DNA from: Planctomycetota bacterium
Lineage (GTDB): Bacteria; Planctomycetota; Planctomycetia; Pirellulales; Pirellulaceae
Assembly (NCBI GenBank): GCA_003671195.1
Contig: QWPJ01000246.1
Span: 1 to 64,000 of the forward strand
Direction: 5' to 3'
Length of the DNA stretch: 64,000 nt
Positions within the stretch are counted from its first letter, which is position 1. Each line of letters starts with the position of its first letter. Shown here in pieces: positions 20,167 to 28,567 of the stretch. Under the pieces are notes generated by a model. That model did no database searches. It was given only the letters and a program-made list of their open reading frames with translations, and was not told the origin of the DNA. The position numbers and the translations under genes were made by a program.

Positions 20167-20252
20167 GGTGGATCTGTGGATGGATTGAAAGAGGATCCGA
20201 AGCGGTTCAAGAAAAGAACCCCTGAAAGAAACGCACAGCAATCAAAGAAACC

Positions 20253-20816
20253 CTAGAGACGGGCTGTGCAATAAAGTGTCGAGCAGTAAGCAAATCGACG
20301 AGCTTGCTCCGATACTCGCGAATCCTCGGACCGAGCGTCCCACTTGCGACCCGCAGAGCCCACCTCAGGGCAGGGCAGCACGAGCCAAGCGACCGTCGTC
20401 TTCAAAGCAAAATCCAAAAGGTGCTTTTCGCTTGGGCTCAGCCCAAACGACTCCAAGAACCAAGTCGCATGGGAAATGTCCAGCATCGGTGGAGCATTTG
20501 GGAATGCTGCAGATCCAGGGCCATCGAGTTGCACGGCCCAGTGGAAGTGTAGTTTTGCAGTATCCGCAGAATCCCGATGATCGTACTGTCGAAGATGCTC
20601 CGAGAGTCGAACCTGCTCGGCGGCTGAACCACCGCTAGGACCGTCGTCTCGATGGTGGTGATACACTGGACGCAACCCAGGCACACCTAGGAGCCAGACC
20701 ATCAGGACCAGACCACGGAGCATCCCACCTAGAATGACACCACGGCGCTGGATGCTTCGATGGGTCATCCGCAGCTTGGTATTTCGAAAGTTGTCCTTGG
20801 ACTTCGCAGAAACCAT
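20253..20816 (-). CDS. Small unknown protein with membrane segment and His-rich stretch
   Basis: 187 residues. A hydrophobic segment near residues 27-50 (GVILGGMLRGLVLMVWLLGVPG) is followed by YHHHRDDG. It lies just upstream of the adaptor on the same strand. A histidine cluster exposed after a membrane anchor would fit metal handling, and this position is often occupied by small accessory proteins in metal efflux operons, but I do not recognise a family. The function is therefore left open. Confidence 0.55.
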   Translation of the reverse strand: MVSAKSKDNFRNTKLRMTHRSIQRRGVILGGMLRGLVLMVWLLGVPGLRPVYHHHRDDGPSGGSAAEQVRLSEHLRQYDHRDSADTAKLHFHWAVQLDGPGSAAFPNAPPMLDISHATWFLESFGLSPSEKHLLDFALKTTVAWLVLPCPEVGSAGRKWDARSEDSRVSEQARRFAYCSTLYCTARL

Positions 20817-20884
20817 AGAATCATCGTAAACTATACTTGAGATTCCTCAACCGGGTATTCTTAAGCCTATTCCACCCAATCTCG

Positions 20885-21355
20885 ATGTCAATTACGCCAC
20901 GAAAGATGCCGGAAATCTCTCAACCCATCACCACCCCTCATCCAAACGATCCAACTTCCTCCAACGATTCCTTGGTTCTCGACACAGCCACCAGGCTTGC
21001 CATCGAGAGAACCCGAGTCGCCTACGAACGCACGATCATGGCCGCAATCCGGACGTCTACCTCGTTGATCGCCTTCGGCTTCTCGGCGTATAAGTTTTTC
21101 CAGTTGGATCCCATTGATGGTCGCATCGGGAACGCTCCGCCTAGATCCTCGATCCTGGGTCCTAAGGAATTCGGACTGACCATGATCTCCCTGGGGCTTT
21201 TGTCGCTGTTTCTGGCTTGGTTCGAGTACCACCGGGATATCCGAACGCTGCGAAATGAATACCGGCTTCTCCCAAGTTCCTCTATAGGCTTGGTCGCTGC
21301 TCTCGTGGCTGTCCTAGGAACAACCATTTTGGGGGTTGTGTTTTTTAACTTCTAA
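20885..21355 (+). CDS. DUF202 (YidH-like) small membrane protein
   Basis: 156 residues. The family signature is clear: LAIERTRVAYERTIMAAIRTSTSLIAFGFSAYKFF, then two further hydrophobic helices (LTMISLGLLSLFLAWFEY and GLVAALVAVLGTTILGVVF). DUF202 proteins are integral inner-membrane proteins of unknown function. Alternative starts exist at 20837 and 20906. The ATG at 20885 is a compromise without a strong ribosome site. The gene is divergent from the metal operon and convergent with the PP2C gene. Confidence 0.8.
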   Translation: MSITPRKMPEISQPITTPHPNDPTSSNDSLVLDTATRLAIERTRVAYERTIMAAIRTSTSLIAFGFSAYKFFQLDPIDGRIGNAPPRSSILGPKEFGLTMISLGLLSLFLAWFEYHRDIRTLRNEYRLLPSSSIGLVAALVAVLGTTILGVVFFNF

Positions 21356-21380
21356 GTAGCTCCCCAGAACCTCGAGCAAG

Positions 21381-22712
21381 CTAATAATCGACCTGACCTT
21401 CCTCGTCCTCTTTTCGACATTGGCGAATTTCCTGCATCACCTCCACAAGCAGCTTGGCAAAAGACGCCGTCGCTGCCTTGAAATCCTTGGCCAACAGTTC
21501 GCGGTTGGCCGCTTGGATCCGTTCGGAGAGAACTCGCAACTGAGGACTTTTAGAATTATCCTGGAGCCATCCGTAGAGTTCCTCGACTGCGACTTTCAAC
21601 TGCGAAGCAAATCCCGCCGAAGGCCTGCAGGTGTACTTGCGATAAGGCGCTTTTCCAAACCCTTTTTCGGGCGCAGGGGATTGATTGCTCACTGCGGCTT
21701 TGATCCAGCCGGTGACCAACGCAATCAACGCCGCGGCTGCGGCAAGGATCGCCAATGGCGTTTGCTGGACCAACGCCAGAAAAAGCGCCGCGAGGAATCC
21801 GATCGCCGCGATCAGACCGAATGCCATCGGGAAGCCCGATACCCCTCTGGTCGGACCACCAATGGCCGCACCGCTAGTGACCCCAAAGTCCCGTTGGACC
21901 TCTCCAATCACCACGGTGATATTGTCAGGACCTCCACGAAAATTCGCTAAATCGACAAGTGCCTTGACGGCCGTCGATGGGTCGAGCAAACCCAAGATGG
22001 AACCGATTTCTTCGTCCGCAAGCTGGCCGCTGAGACCATCGCTGCAAAGTAAAAATCGATCCCCCTTCTGAAGTGGGAAAGGACCTTCTAGATCGACCAT
22101 CACACTCGGACTCGGACCCATCGAGCGGGTGATGACATTTTTCGGGATCGAGCTATTGCGGATCATCTCCTCGCTGACCTCACCGGCTTGCTGCATCTCC
22201 CAAACCAACGAATGATCAAACGTCAATTGCTCAAAAGTCTGACCTCGCAATCGGTAAACCCTGCTGTCGCCAACATGCGCGATCACCCCACCGATGGGCA
22301 TTAACAGGATCGCACTGGTCGTCGTACCCATGCTCCGAAATTCTGGATTGACCGTCCCTCGCCGATTGATCTCTCGGTTGGTCTCCTCAAAGGCCCTGAG
22401 CAAAGCTTCCGAGGGCTCGAGCTTCGTATTGAGCTTCGAAAAATGATGCGGAATCAATTCCACGCTCAATCGACTCGCAAGCTCCCCGGCTGCATGGGCT
22501 CCCATCCCGTCGGCAACGATGAGCAAATCCCCACTGCGCTGCCACTGGTCGGCATCGCCCGCACCGACAATCGCATAACTGTCCTGATTGTTCGCGCGAC
22601 GCATACCGATGTCGCTGCAAGCTACCGCAAACACGACCGGAGACCAATTCGCAGGGGTCTCGGACACCGGATTCTCAATTCGCGGGGAGTTGTCTGCCAA
22701 GTGAGATTCCAA
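21381..22712 (-). CDS. PP2C-family serine/threonine phosphatase with membrane segments
   Basis: 443 residues. The N-terminal 260 carry PP2C metal-binding motifs in order: DIGMRRANNQDSY, VADGMGAHAAGELAS, GTTTSAILL, AHVGDSRVYRLRG, LCSDGLSG and GGPDNITVVIGEV. All the aspartates are present, so activity is likely. Two hydrophobic helices follow (about 292-340: MAFGLIAAIGFLAALFLALV and LAILAAAAALIALVTGW), then a helical C-terminal domain of about 100 residues. It probably reverses Hanks-type kinase phosphorylation. One such kinase is encoded in this window at 46984-47928, not adjacent. Confidence 0.92.
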   Translation of the reverse strand: MESHLADNSPRIENPVSETPANWSPVVFAVACSDIGMRRANNQDSYAIVGAGDADQWQRSGDLLIVADGMGAHAAGELASRLSVELIPHHFSKLNTKLEPSEALLRAFEETNREINRRGTVNPEFRSMGTTTSAILLMPIGGVIAHVGDSRVYRLRGQTFEQLTFDHSLVWEMQQAGEVSEEMIRNSSIPKNVITRSMGPSPSVMVDLEGPFPLQKGDRFLLCSDGLSGQLADEEIGSILGLLDPSTAVKALVDLANFRGGPDNITVVIGEVQRDFGVTSGAAIGGPTRGVSGFPMAFGLIAAIGFLAALFLALVQQTPLAILAAAAALIALVTGWIKAAVSNQSPAPEKGFGKAPYRKYTCRPSAGFASQLKVAVEELYGWLQDNSKSPQLRVLSERIQAANRELLAKDFKAATASFAKLLVEVMQEIRQCRKEDEEGQVDY

Positions 22713-22907
22713 ACGACATCAAAATGAGAATGAGTAACTAGCCCGAACCGGAGATCCAACAGGATACTCCAAGTATCGACCGATGGGTAGCAAAAGGACC
22801 AGACCTCTGCAGCCCAACTTTTGCTTTCGTACCACTCCTGAGGATCGGGGAAATTATAACGATCCGCACCGTCGAGCGGTTCGAGCCCTTTTTGGATTTA
22901 CTGGGGA

Positions 22908-23783
22908 TTACCCCCGCGGAGGCGGTACCGCTGTGGGCCGTGTGGCTGCCCCACCGGGCAGCCTTCGACGTATCGGTCCGAAGGCCTGCTGGGCCGCGGT
23001 GGCCATTTCGGAGGTGATCTCGTCGATTCGATTGCGAAATACCGCAAATGCCCCAAGAGAGGGGATCGCGATCAAAAGACCAGCGACGGTGGTTATCAGG
23101 GCGGAATAAATTCCTGAAGCCAACTGCCCGGCCCCTGCCGTTCCTTGGGATAAGGCCACCTCACGGAACGCAAGGATCATCCCAGCTACCGTCCCGAGCA
23201 ATCCAAGCATTGGGGCAAGGTTGCCGATCACCGAGAGGTACTCGAGCTTTCGGTACATCCTTGCAGCCTGTTCGGCGAGGGCGTCCTCGAGCGACTTTTC
23301 GACCGCAGGCCAACCATACTCGATTTCGGCGATCCCGCTGGCCAGCACGTAGGACAACGGACAAGGCTGGCTACGGCAAGCTTGGTCGGCATCCTTGAGC
23401 TTGCCCTGCGAGAGCAACTGCCGCACATTCTCATTCAAGTCATTTGGCATAAGATCCTTGCGTCGCAAGGTTAACCATTGGTCGATCACCAAGTACATCG
23501 CCAAAATCGACATCAAAATCAAAGCGATCATGATCCCCACGCCCAACGGTCCACCGCTGAAGAGGATCTCGAAAAAGGTATCATCGGCCGCCTGGCTGGG
23601 CTTGATCCCACCGGCCGATCCGCTCGGGACATTGGGGGTCGAAACGATCGAGGAATCTGGGCCAGGAGCCTGTCCAAACACGCTAGGAGCCAACGCGAGG
23701 GCACCGAGGATGAATCCCAACAGGTACCGCTTGGCCGGTCGTAGACGGATTGTCCAATCGCATGGTTCCAAATCCATTCTCAT
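22908..23783 (-). CDS. MotA/TolQ/ExbB proton-channel family protein
   Basis: 291 residues. A signal-like hydrophobic segment near residues 20-38 and a Pro/Ser-rich linker precede three transmembrane helices: GPLGVGIMIALILMSILAMYLVIDQW, then YLSVIGNLAPMLGLLGTVAGMILAF and ALITTVAGLLIAIPSLGAFAVFRN, the family core. A good ribosome site (GAGGAG) lies before the ATG. Partners of this family carry a proton-channel aspartate (ExbD/TolR), but no such gene lies nearby. The gene follows a secreted protein gene by 42 bases in the same orientation. Confidence 0.9.
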   Translation of the reverse strand: MRMDLEPCDWTIRLRPAKRYLLGFILGALALAPSVFGQAPGPDSSIVSTPNVPSGSAGGIKPSQAADDTFFEILFSGGPLGVGIMIALILMSILAMYLVIDQWLTLRRKDLMPNDLNENVRQLLSQGKLKDADQACRSQPCPLSYVLASGIAEIEYGWPAVEKSLEDALAEQAARMYRKLEYLSVIGNLAPMLGLLGTVAGMILAFREVALSQGTAGAGQLASGIYSALITTVAGLLIAIPSLGAFAVFRNRIDEITSEMATAAQQAFGPIRRRLPGGAATRPTAVPPPRG

Positions 23784-23825
23784 CGTCTCCTCAATTCTTT
23801 TTTTCTTGATTTTCTCGGGGGCTGG

Positions 23826-24905
23826 TTAGGGTTTTGCTGCACCAGACACGACCGAGAAACGACTCGCAATGTTTTTTGCGAGTTGGTCATCTCCCAGTCT
23901 CCTCGCAGCGTCGATCCCCTTGCCCATGGCTTGCTCGGCTAAATGATACCGATCCTGATGCATCGATGCGACGCGTAGCCATTGGGCGATCGCAAGCTTT
24001 GGCTGGTTTGCTTGCTCGAGCCGATGTGCCAAGAGCATCGTCGGGCCAGCTTGCAAGGGCACCGGCAACTCGTCTCGCTGAGCTATCCATTCCTCGATCC
24101 GCGCCGATAGGATTTCCTCGGGGAGCGATAATCGCCAAAGCTGTATCGTTGAATATGCGGCAATCCAAGCCGTGTCGTTTTTTGCAAGTGCCTTGAGCAC
24201 CTCGATCGCTTCGAGGCGATGCGGGCCACCGAGCGACCAGGAGGCACCGAGCAACCGCATCGAGGGAGTCTGGCTGGACATCAATTCGAACACTTCCTGA
24301 GTCCAGGCGGGAGTCAGACGATTCCATTCATCCGACCAAGGGAGCGGGATGCGACTCATGAGCAACTCCGGGCAAGGATCCTCTGCAAGCACCTTAAAGA
24401 TGCGCGCCGCGACACTGAATTGCTCGATCGCGGCGGCCGAATCGACCATCTCGGAGACGAGCAAACGCTGCTGCCACTTTGGGATCTCCGAGAGCCCGAG
24501 CGCCGTCTGCCCCTTCTGGAGAACCTGCCGAAAATTGCGTTGCACAAAAAGCTGGTGGGCCTGCGCATAAGGCTCAGCCTTCCAATTCGGCTCGATGCCG
24601 ACGACCAAGTCCCCCGGAAAATTCGTCGGACCCTTGGAATCGGGTTTGATGAGCACCAGTTTGTCGATCTCCCAAGAAACCACCACTCCCTGGACGTCGA
24701 TCAAGGAACGCGAGCGCCAACGATCGAGCGAATTATCCCCCGGTTCGCTCCATACCAACTTGCTCGCAGGGCCGAGTCTCTCGACGGCTTGGAGATAGTA
24801 CTCGGTCTCCTGCGACCAAACGCCTTGCTCGAAACTGACGATGCATGCGGCAAACCCCAGTACAAAACCTAACCGACGGTTTACGAATTTGGCTCGATGG
24901 ATCAC
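23826..24905 (-). CDS. Exported protein of unknown function, helical-repeat rich
   Basis: 359 residues from a GTG start at 24905, chosen because a signal peptide starts there (RRLGFVLGFAACIVSFEQGVWSQ). The N-terminal part (SRSLIDVQGVVVSWEIDKLVLIKPD) looks like a small beta domain. The rest is a run of helix pairs resembling TPR or HEAT-type repeats (FSVAARIFKVLAED, RLEAIEVLKALAKNDTAWIAAYSTIQLWRL). It heads a probable operon with the ExbB-like gene and possibly the PP2C gene, and is divergent from def. No family name can be given. Confidence 0.7.
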   Translation of the reverse strand: MIHRAKFVNRRLGFVLGFAACIVSFEQGVWSQETEYYLQAVERLGPASKLVWSEPGDNSLDRWRSRSLIDVQGVVVSWEIDKLVLIKPDSKGPTNFPGDLVVGIEPNWKAEPYAQAHQLFVQRNFRQVLQKGQTALGLSEIPKWQQRLLVSEMVDSAAAIEQFSVAARIFKVLAEDPCPELLMSRIPLPWSDEWNRLTPAWTQEVFELMSSQTPSMRLLGASWSLGGPHRLEAIEVLKALAKNDTAWIAAYSTIQLWRLSLPEEILSARIEEWIAQRDELPVPLQAGPTMLLAHRLEQANQPKLAIAQWLRVASMHQDRYHLAEQAMGKGIDAARRLGDDQLAKNIASRFSVVSGAAKP

Positions 24906-24956
24906 AATAGTTTTTTCACCTCTGCAGCCTATGCTCGCCTGTTGTCCGAGAAACAC

Positions 24957-25538
24957 ATGCTTCAACTGATCCAGTATCCACACCCGACACTTCGATTCCC
25001 CTCGAAACCCCTATCGCGCGTCGATGAAGCGCTGCGCGAAATCATCGACCAAATGTTCGAAATCATGTACGAGCATCGTGGAGTCGGACTTGCAGCCAAT
25101 CAAGTGAATTTACCGTTGAGACTCTTTATCGCCAATCCGACGGGCGAAAAAGATTCTGGCCAAGAACTCGTTTTCCTCAACCCCGTGATCCAAAAGGCAA
25201 CCGGTACGATCGAAGCCGAGGAAGGATGTCTGTCACTGCCCGGTCTGCACGGTTTGGTCAAACGCAATAAAGCCGTCCAAGTCAACGCCTACTCGATGGA
25301 CGGCAAGGAAATCAATCTCAAAGTCGAGGGCTTTTTGTCCCGGATCATCCAACACGAAGTCGACCATCTCGACGGTGTTCTATTCATCGACCGGCTCTTT
25401 GATCAAGGCCCAAAAGTCGCCGAGGAAATCTCGCGATTCGAAGCCCGCTTTGCCAAGCAACGAGAAGAAGGTCAAATCGCTGACGACCAAAAACTTGCCG
25501 AGCTACGCCAAGATTGGCTCGACAAGTATTGCAAGTAA
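24957..25538 (+). CDS. def: Peptide deformylase
   Basis: Removes the formyl group from the N-terminal methionine of new proteins. The 193-residue product has all three family motifs: GVGLAANQV, EGCLSLPG with the metal-binding Cys, and QHEVDHLDG (HExxH). The ATG at 24957 is chosen over 24897 because the family begins with LQLIQYPHPTLR. The C-terminal tail after residue 160 is charged and helical, common in planctomycete and actinobacterial forms. fmt is not in the window. Confidence 0.97.
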   Translation: MLQLIQYPHPTLRFPSKPLSRVDEALREIIDQMFEIMYEHRGVGLAANQVNLPLRLFIANPTGEKDSGQELVFLNPVIQKATGTIEAEEGCLSLPGLHGLVKRNKAVQVNAYSMDGKEINLKVEGFLSRIIQHEVDHLDGVLFIDRLFDQGPKVAEEISRFEARFAKQREEGQIADDQKLAELRQDWLDKYCK

Positions 25539-25581
25539 AGTACAAGCTCCAACGCTGGAACCCTAGCAAACCTAAGCCAAC

Positions 25582-26385
25582 TTAGTTCTCCAGAGGGGTC
25601 TCTTTGTCCCCGTTTCGAAGGAACGCCTTGCGAACTTGCTTGCCCTCGACGGGTACCAACGGGCGGACCCATATGTTGCGGAAGCGAACCGGATCTCCGT
25701 GATCCTGCAAACTGATCGGCCCCTTTTCCGAGTGCTTCGTGTACTTTGGGGCTCGACTAAAGGGCGTGTCCCCCTTGAGCTCAAAATGATTGAGAATCAA
25801 CACACCGTTGTGCATGGCGGTGATGTAAGCAGGCGATTTGAGCGATCCGTCAGCATTGAACCTTGGGGCTGTCCAGAAGATATCGTAAGCGTTCCAATCT
25901 CCGGGCTTGCGCATCGCGTTGGCCATCGGTGGGGTCTGCTTGTAGATCGCACCGGCTTGTCCGTCTGAGTAAGTCTTGTTTTCGAACGAATCGAGCACTT
26001 GCAGTTCGTAGATACCCATCAGAAACACACCGCTGTTGCTGCGCCCCTGTCCGCTCCCCTTCGGAGGAGTTGCAGCCGACCATTCGATGTGAACTTGGCA
26101 ATCCCCAAACTCATCGGTGCTGGTGATCGAACCGCGGCCGGCAACAAGGTTGCCCCCATCGATCTTCCAAGCATCGGCGTTCTTCCAATGGGACTTGTCC
26201 TTGCCATCGAAGAGCACCACCGCGTCGGATGGTGCATCGCTATTGGTGCTACCAGGTGTGACGATCGCCGGTTCCTTCCATTCGATCCCATTGAGGTACT
26301 CTTGGGCTACTCCGGGGTTTGCCCCTGCACCTGCGGTCAAAACCGCCAAAGAGCTGATCCACCATAAGTTCGTGCGTTTCATCAT
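25582..26385 (-). CDS. Secreted DUF1080 (3-keto-disaccharide hydrolase-type) protein
   Basis: 267 residues with a signal peptide (LWWISSLAVLTAGAGANPGVAQ) and one DUF1080 domain with a LamG-like beta-sandwich. Typical pieces are VVLFDGKDKSHWKNADAWKIDGG, FGDCQVHIEWS, GNSGVFLMGIYELQVLDSFEN in variant form, and DHGDPVRFRNIWVRPL at the end. Planctomycetes carry many such secreted proteins. Some members act on 3-keto-glycosides and others may only bind sugars. Tandem ATG codons at 26385 and 26382 follow AAAGAAG, an acceptable ribosome site. It is divergent from the rhodopsin operon. Confidence 0.9.
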   Translation of the reverse strand: MMKRTNLWWISSLAVLTAGAGANPGVAQEYLNGIEWKEPAIVTPGSTNSDAPSDAVVLFDGKDKSHWKNADAWKIDGGNLVAGRGSITSTDEFGDCQVHIEWSAATPPKGSGQGRSNSGVFLMGIYELQVLDSFENKTYSDGQAGAIYKQTPPMANAMRKPGDWNAYDIFWTAPRFNADGSLKSPAYITAMHNGVLILNHFELKGDTPFSRAPKYTKHSEKGPISLQDHGDPVRFRNIWVRPLVPVEGKQVRKAFLRNGDKETPLEN

Positions 26386-26686
26386 GTGACTTCTTTGTAA
26401 AACAAGGCATCGGAAGGAAAGGAAATCAGGCGCTGGTATCAGAATACCATGCTCGATGAGACTTGCGAAGAATCCCCTAGAAGAGGGGGTTGGCTTGGCC
26501 ATTTCCTACCTGGACGTTGAGTTCAAGAAAAATTCAGACAATCCAACTTATGGGTCTTAGAACCACATTGACAGGCTCCTACAGTAGCTCGTTCTTTCCT
26601 TGCGAACATCCGACTTCCTTGTTGGGAGTAATCCTTTCGCAGACAGGAAAGCGTTCTTTGTGTAGTTCACCTAAAGGGTTAGGGCT
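26386..26686. other. Divergent intergenic region upstream of the rhodopsin operon
   Basis: 301 bases with no gene. It must hold the promoter of the rhodopsin operon on the + strand and that of the DUF1080 gene on the - strand. A CCCCT/AGGGG hairpin lies at 26474-26488. TTGACA occurs at 26568-26573 but no good -10 box follows at normal spacing. AAAGGG at 26674-26679 is the likely ribosome site for the opsin. I see no clear operator. Confidence 0.5.
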
Positions 26687-27523
26687 ATGTTTGATCACGT
26701 TTCGGTGCTCGCGGCGGCTATGCCGTCGCTGTCGATTTTCCAATACTCGATCGTGGATAATATCTTTTCCATGACCGTAGCTACGATGGGTGCAGCAGCA
26801 CTCTTCTTGTTTTTGTCGCGATCTTCGGTCGACGAGGCCTATCGCCCAGCGTTGATGGTAAGCGGTCTGGTCGTGACGATCGCATGCTACCACTACTTCA
26901 TGATTCGTCATTCGTGGCAAGATGCTTACACCCTCTCGGGAGACGGATACAAAGGAACCGGTGCCGGCTTTAACGATTTTTATCGCTACGCTGACTGGAT
27001 TTTGACCGTTCCGTTGTTGATGGTCGAATTGGTCGCTGTTTTGAGACTTCAAGCTGGAAAAGCTCGATCGCTTTTGACCCGGTTGGTCATTGCAGCGGCT
27101 CTGATGATCGCTTTGGGATACCCAGGCGAAGTCATCACCAGCCCAGACCAACACATGACCCGTGTCATTTGGGGTGTGCTTTCATCGATCCCCTTCTTCT
27201 ACATCCTGTACATTCTTTGGACGGAACTGACCGCCTCTCTCGAGACCCAACCAGCCGCAGCCCGCAAGCTCATCGAGATCGCTCGTTTGGTGCTCTTGGT
27301 CACTTGGGCAGTTTACCCAATCGCCTATGCACTGGGTGGAACACCTGAGGCTTTGCAAGCAAAGTCTGGCGGCAACGCCGATGCCAGCGGCATCGTCTGG
27401 TTGCAAGTCGGTTACGCGATTGCCGACATGACAGCAAAAGCTGGTTTCGGTCTGCTGATCTACTTCATCGCTCGTGCCAAGAGCAAGAATATCGATCACG
27501 ATCTGTATCCGGCAACCGTCTAG
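26687..27523 (+). CDS. Xanthorhodopsin-type light-driven proton pump
   Basis: 278-residue seven-helix type-1 rhodopsin. Helix C reads DWILTVPLLMVE, giving Asp103 (proton acceptor), Thr107 and Glu114 (donor), the DTE signature of outward proton pumps. Helix G holds ADMTAKAGFG with the retinal Schiff-base Lys251. His69 in CYHYF matches the Asp-partner histidine of xanthorhodopsin and proteorhodopsin. GYPGEV and IWGVLSSIPF closely follow xanthorhodopsin. Gly163 aligns with Gly156 of that protein, the residue that opens the carotenoid-antenna pocket. Leu111 is at the position that tunes proteorhodopsin to green light. It is first in an operon with retinal-synthesis genes, so the chromophore is made in place. 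Pumping and antenna use are inferred from motifs. Confidence 0.96.
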   Translation: MFDHVSVLAAAMPSLSIFQYSIVDNIFSMTVATMGAAALFLFLSRSSVDEAYRPALMVSGLVVTIACYHYFMIRHSWQDAYTLSGDGYKGTGAGFNDFYRYADWILTVPLLMVELVAVLRLQAGKARSLLTRLVIAAALMIALGYPGEVITSPDQHMTRVIWGVLSSIPFFYILYILWTELTASLETQPAAARKLIEIARLVLLVTWAVYPIAYALGGTPEALQAKSGGNADASGIVWLQVGYAIADMTAKAGFGLLIYFIARAKSKNIDHDLYPATV

Positions 27524-27541
27524 TCATTGAGATGGCTTGGG

Positions 27542-27585
27542 CCGACATCGCGTCGGGATCACTGATGTCGATAGTCGGTCTTTTT
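27542..27585 (+). promoter_or_regulatory. Possible attenuator between the rhodopsin gene and blh
   Basis: CCGAC at 27542-27546 can pair either with GTCGG at 27552-27556 or with GTCGG at 27574-27578. The latter is followed at once by TCTTTTT (27579-27585). GACATC (27544-27549) and GATGTC (27564-27569) give a further alternative stem. Such mutually exclusive hairpins before a T tract could reduce read-through from the opsin gene into the carotenoid genes. The stems are short, so this is tentative. Confidence 0.3.
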
Positions 27586-27604
27586 ACCACCACTAGGTGC
27601 TCAA

Positions 27605-28567
27605 GTGTTTCTCTCTGTGTTTTACCTCGCGATTTGTTTGGCGACCATCACTGCGTGCATGACGTTGGGTCCTCCCGATTTTTCGGTGATGGTCTACGGA
27701 GCGGCAGTCATGGTAGCCATCGTGGGTGTACCACACGGGGGGCTAGACCATTGGACAGGCCGCCGGCTCCTTGAATCTCGATTCGAGAGCCACTGGTGGA
27801 TGATGTTCTTTCCTGGGTACTTGAGCCTAAGTGCGATCGTCGCTTTGTCATGGGTGTTGTTTCCCGTGGCGACTGTCATTGGCTTCTTTCTTGTTTCCGC
27901 TTGGCATTTCGGACGGGAAGACCAGTACAGTTCCATGTCGCAGAAGCTGTCTAGTCGATTTACGACGGCAACAAAACACCTCTCAGCGATCGCTTTAGGT
28001 GGTTTGGTGATTTGGATCCCGGCCATCTTCCGCCCGGACGAGATGGAACTGTTGCTTCGGATCATCGTCCCTGGCGATTCAAAAACACAAGCCAAGCAGA
28101 TCGTTACGATTGCAGGTTGGATCGCTATGGTCATGTGCCCCCTGGGAGGATTGTTTTTTTGCTCGCGGCTGATCGATCGAGGAAGAGACTGGAATGCCTG
28201 GGTCGCACCTGCTACTGCAGTTCTGGCGGCCACGACGCCAATTTTGGTTTCATTTACAGCTTTCTTTTGCCTCTGGCATTCGATTTTAGGACTGTCGCGA
28301 TTAAGACTCCAAGAGGGAATCACCGGTGTTGCATTTCTTCGGTCGGTTCTCCCTTTATCGGTCCTGGCTGTCTGTGGAGTCGCAATCTCCGGATGGTGGT
28401 TGATTCCATCCACCGAGGGATCTTCCATCGATACAGTATTGGCATCCCTGAAGACCCTTTTTATCGGTCTTTCGGCGATCGCCGTACCGCATCTTTTGTT
28501 GCATGAATGGTCGGAATTCACTGGTCCGAGAGCTCCACATCAAGGGATTTGTTGCGATGGATCCTAA
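27605..28567 (+). CDS. blh: Brp/Blh-type beta-carotene 15,15'-dioxygenase
   Basis: 320-residue integral membrane enzyme that cleaves beta-carotene into two retinal molecules. Iron-ligand histidine blocks of the family are visible: GVPHGGLDH near residue 40, SAWHFGRED near 98, FCLWHSILG near 222 and VPHLLLHEW near the end. Many hydrophobic helices lie between them. GTG at 27605 is the first possible start after an in-frame stop. It lies 81 bases after the opsin gene and overlaps crtY by 11 bases. It supplies the chromophore for the rhodopsin encoded upstream. Confidence 0.93.
   Translation: MFLSVFYLAICLATITACMTLGPPDFSVMVYGAAVMVAIVGVPHGGLDHWTGRRLLESRFESHWWMMFFPGYLSLSAIVALSWVLFPVATVIGFFLVSAWHFGREDQYSSMSQKLSSRFTTATKHLSAIALGGLVIWIPAIFRPDEMELLLRIIVPGDSKTQAKQIVTIAGWIAMVMCPLGGLFFCSRLIDRGRDWNAWVAPATAVLAATTPILVSFTAFFCLWHSILGLSRLRLQEGITGVAFLRSVLPLSVLAVCGVAISGWWLIPSTEGSSIDTVLASLKTLFIGLSAIAVPHLLLHEWSEFTGPRAPHQGICCDGS

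Noticed and set aside
26568-26596. TTGACA as the -35 box of the rhodopsin promoter
   Set aside because: No acceptable -10 box lies 16-18 bases downstream (TTCTTT-like sequence only).
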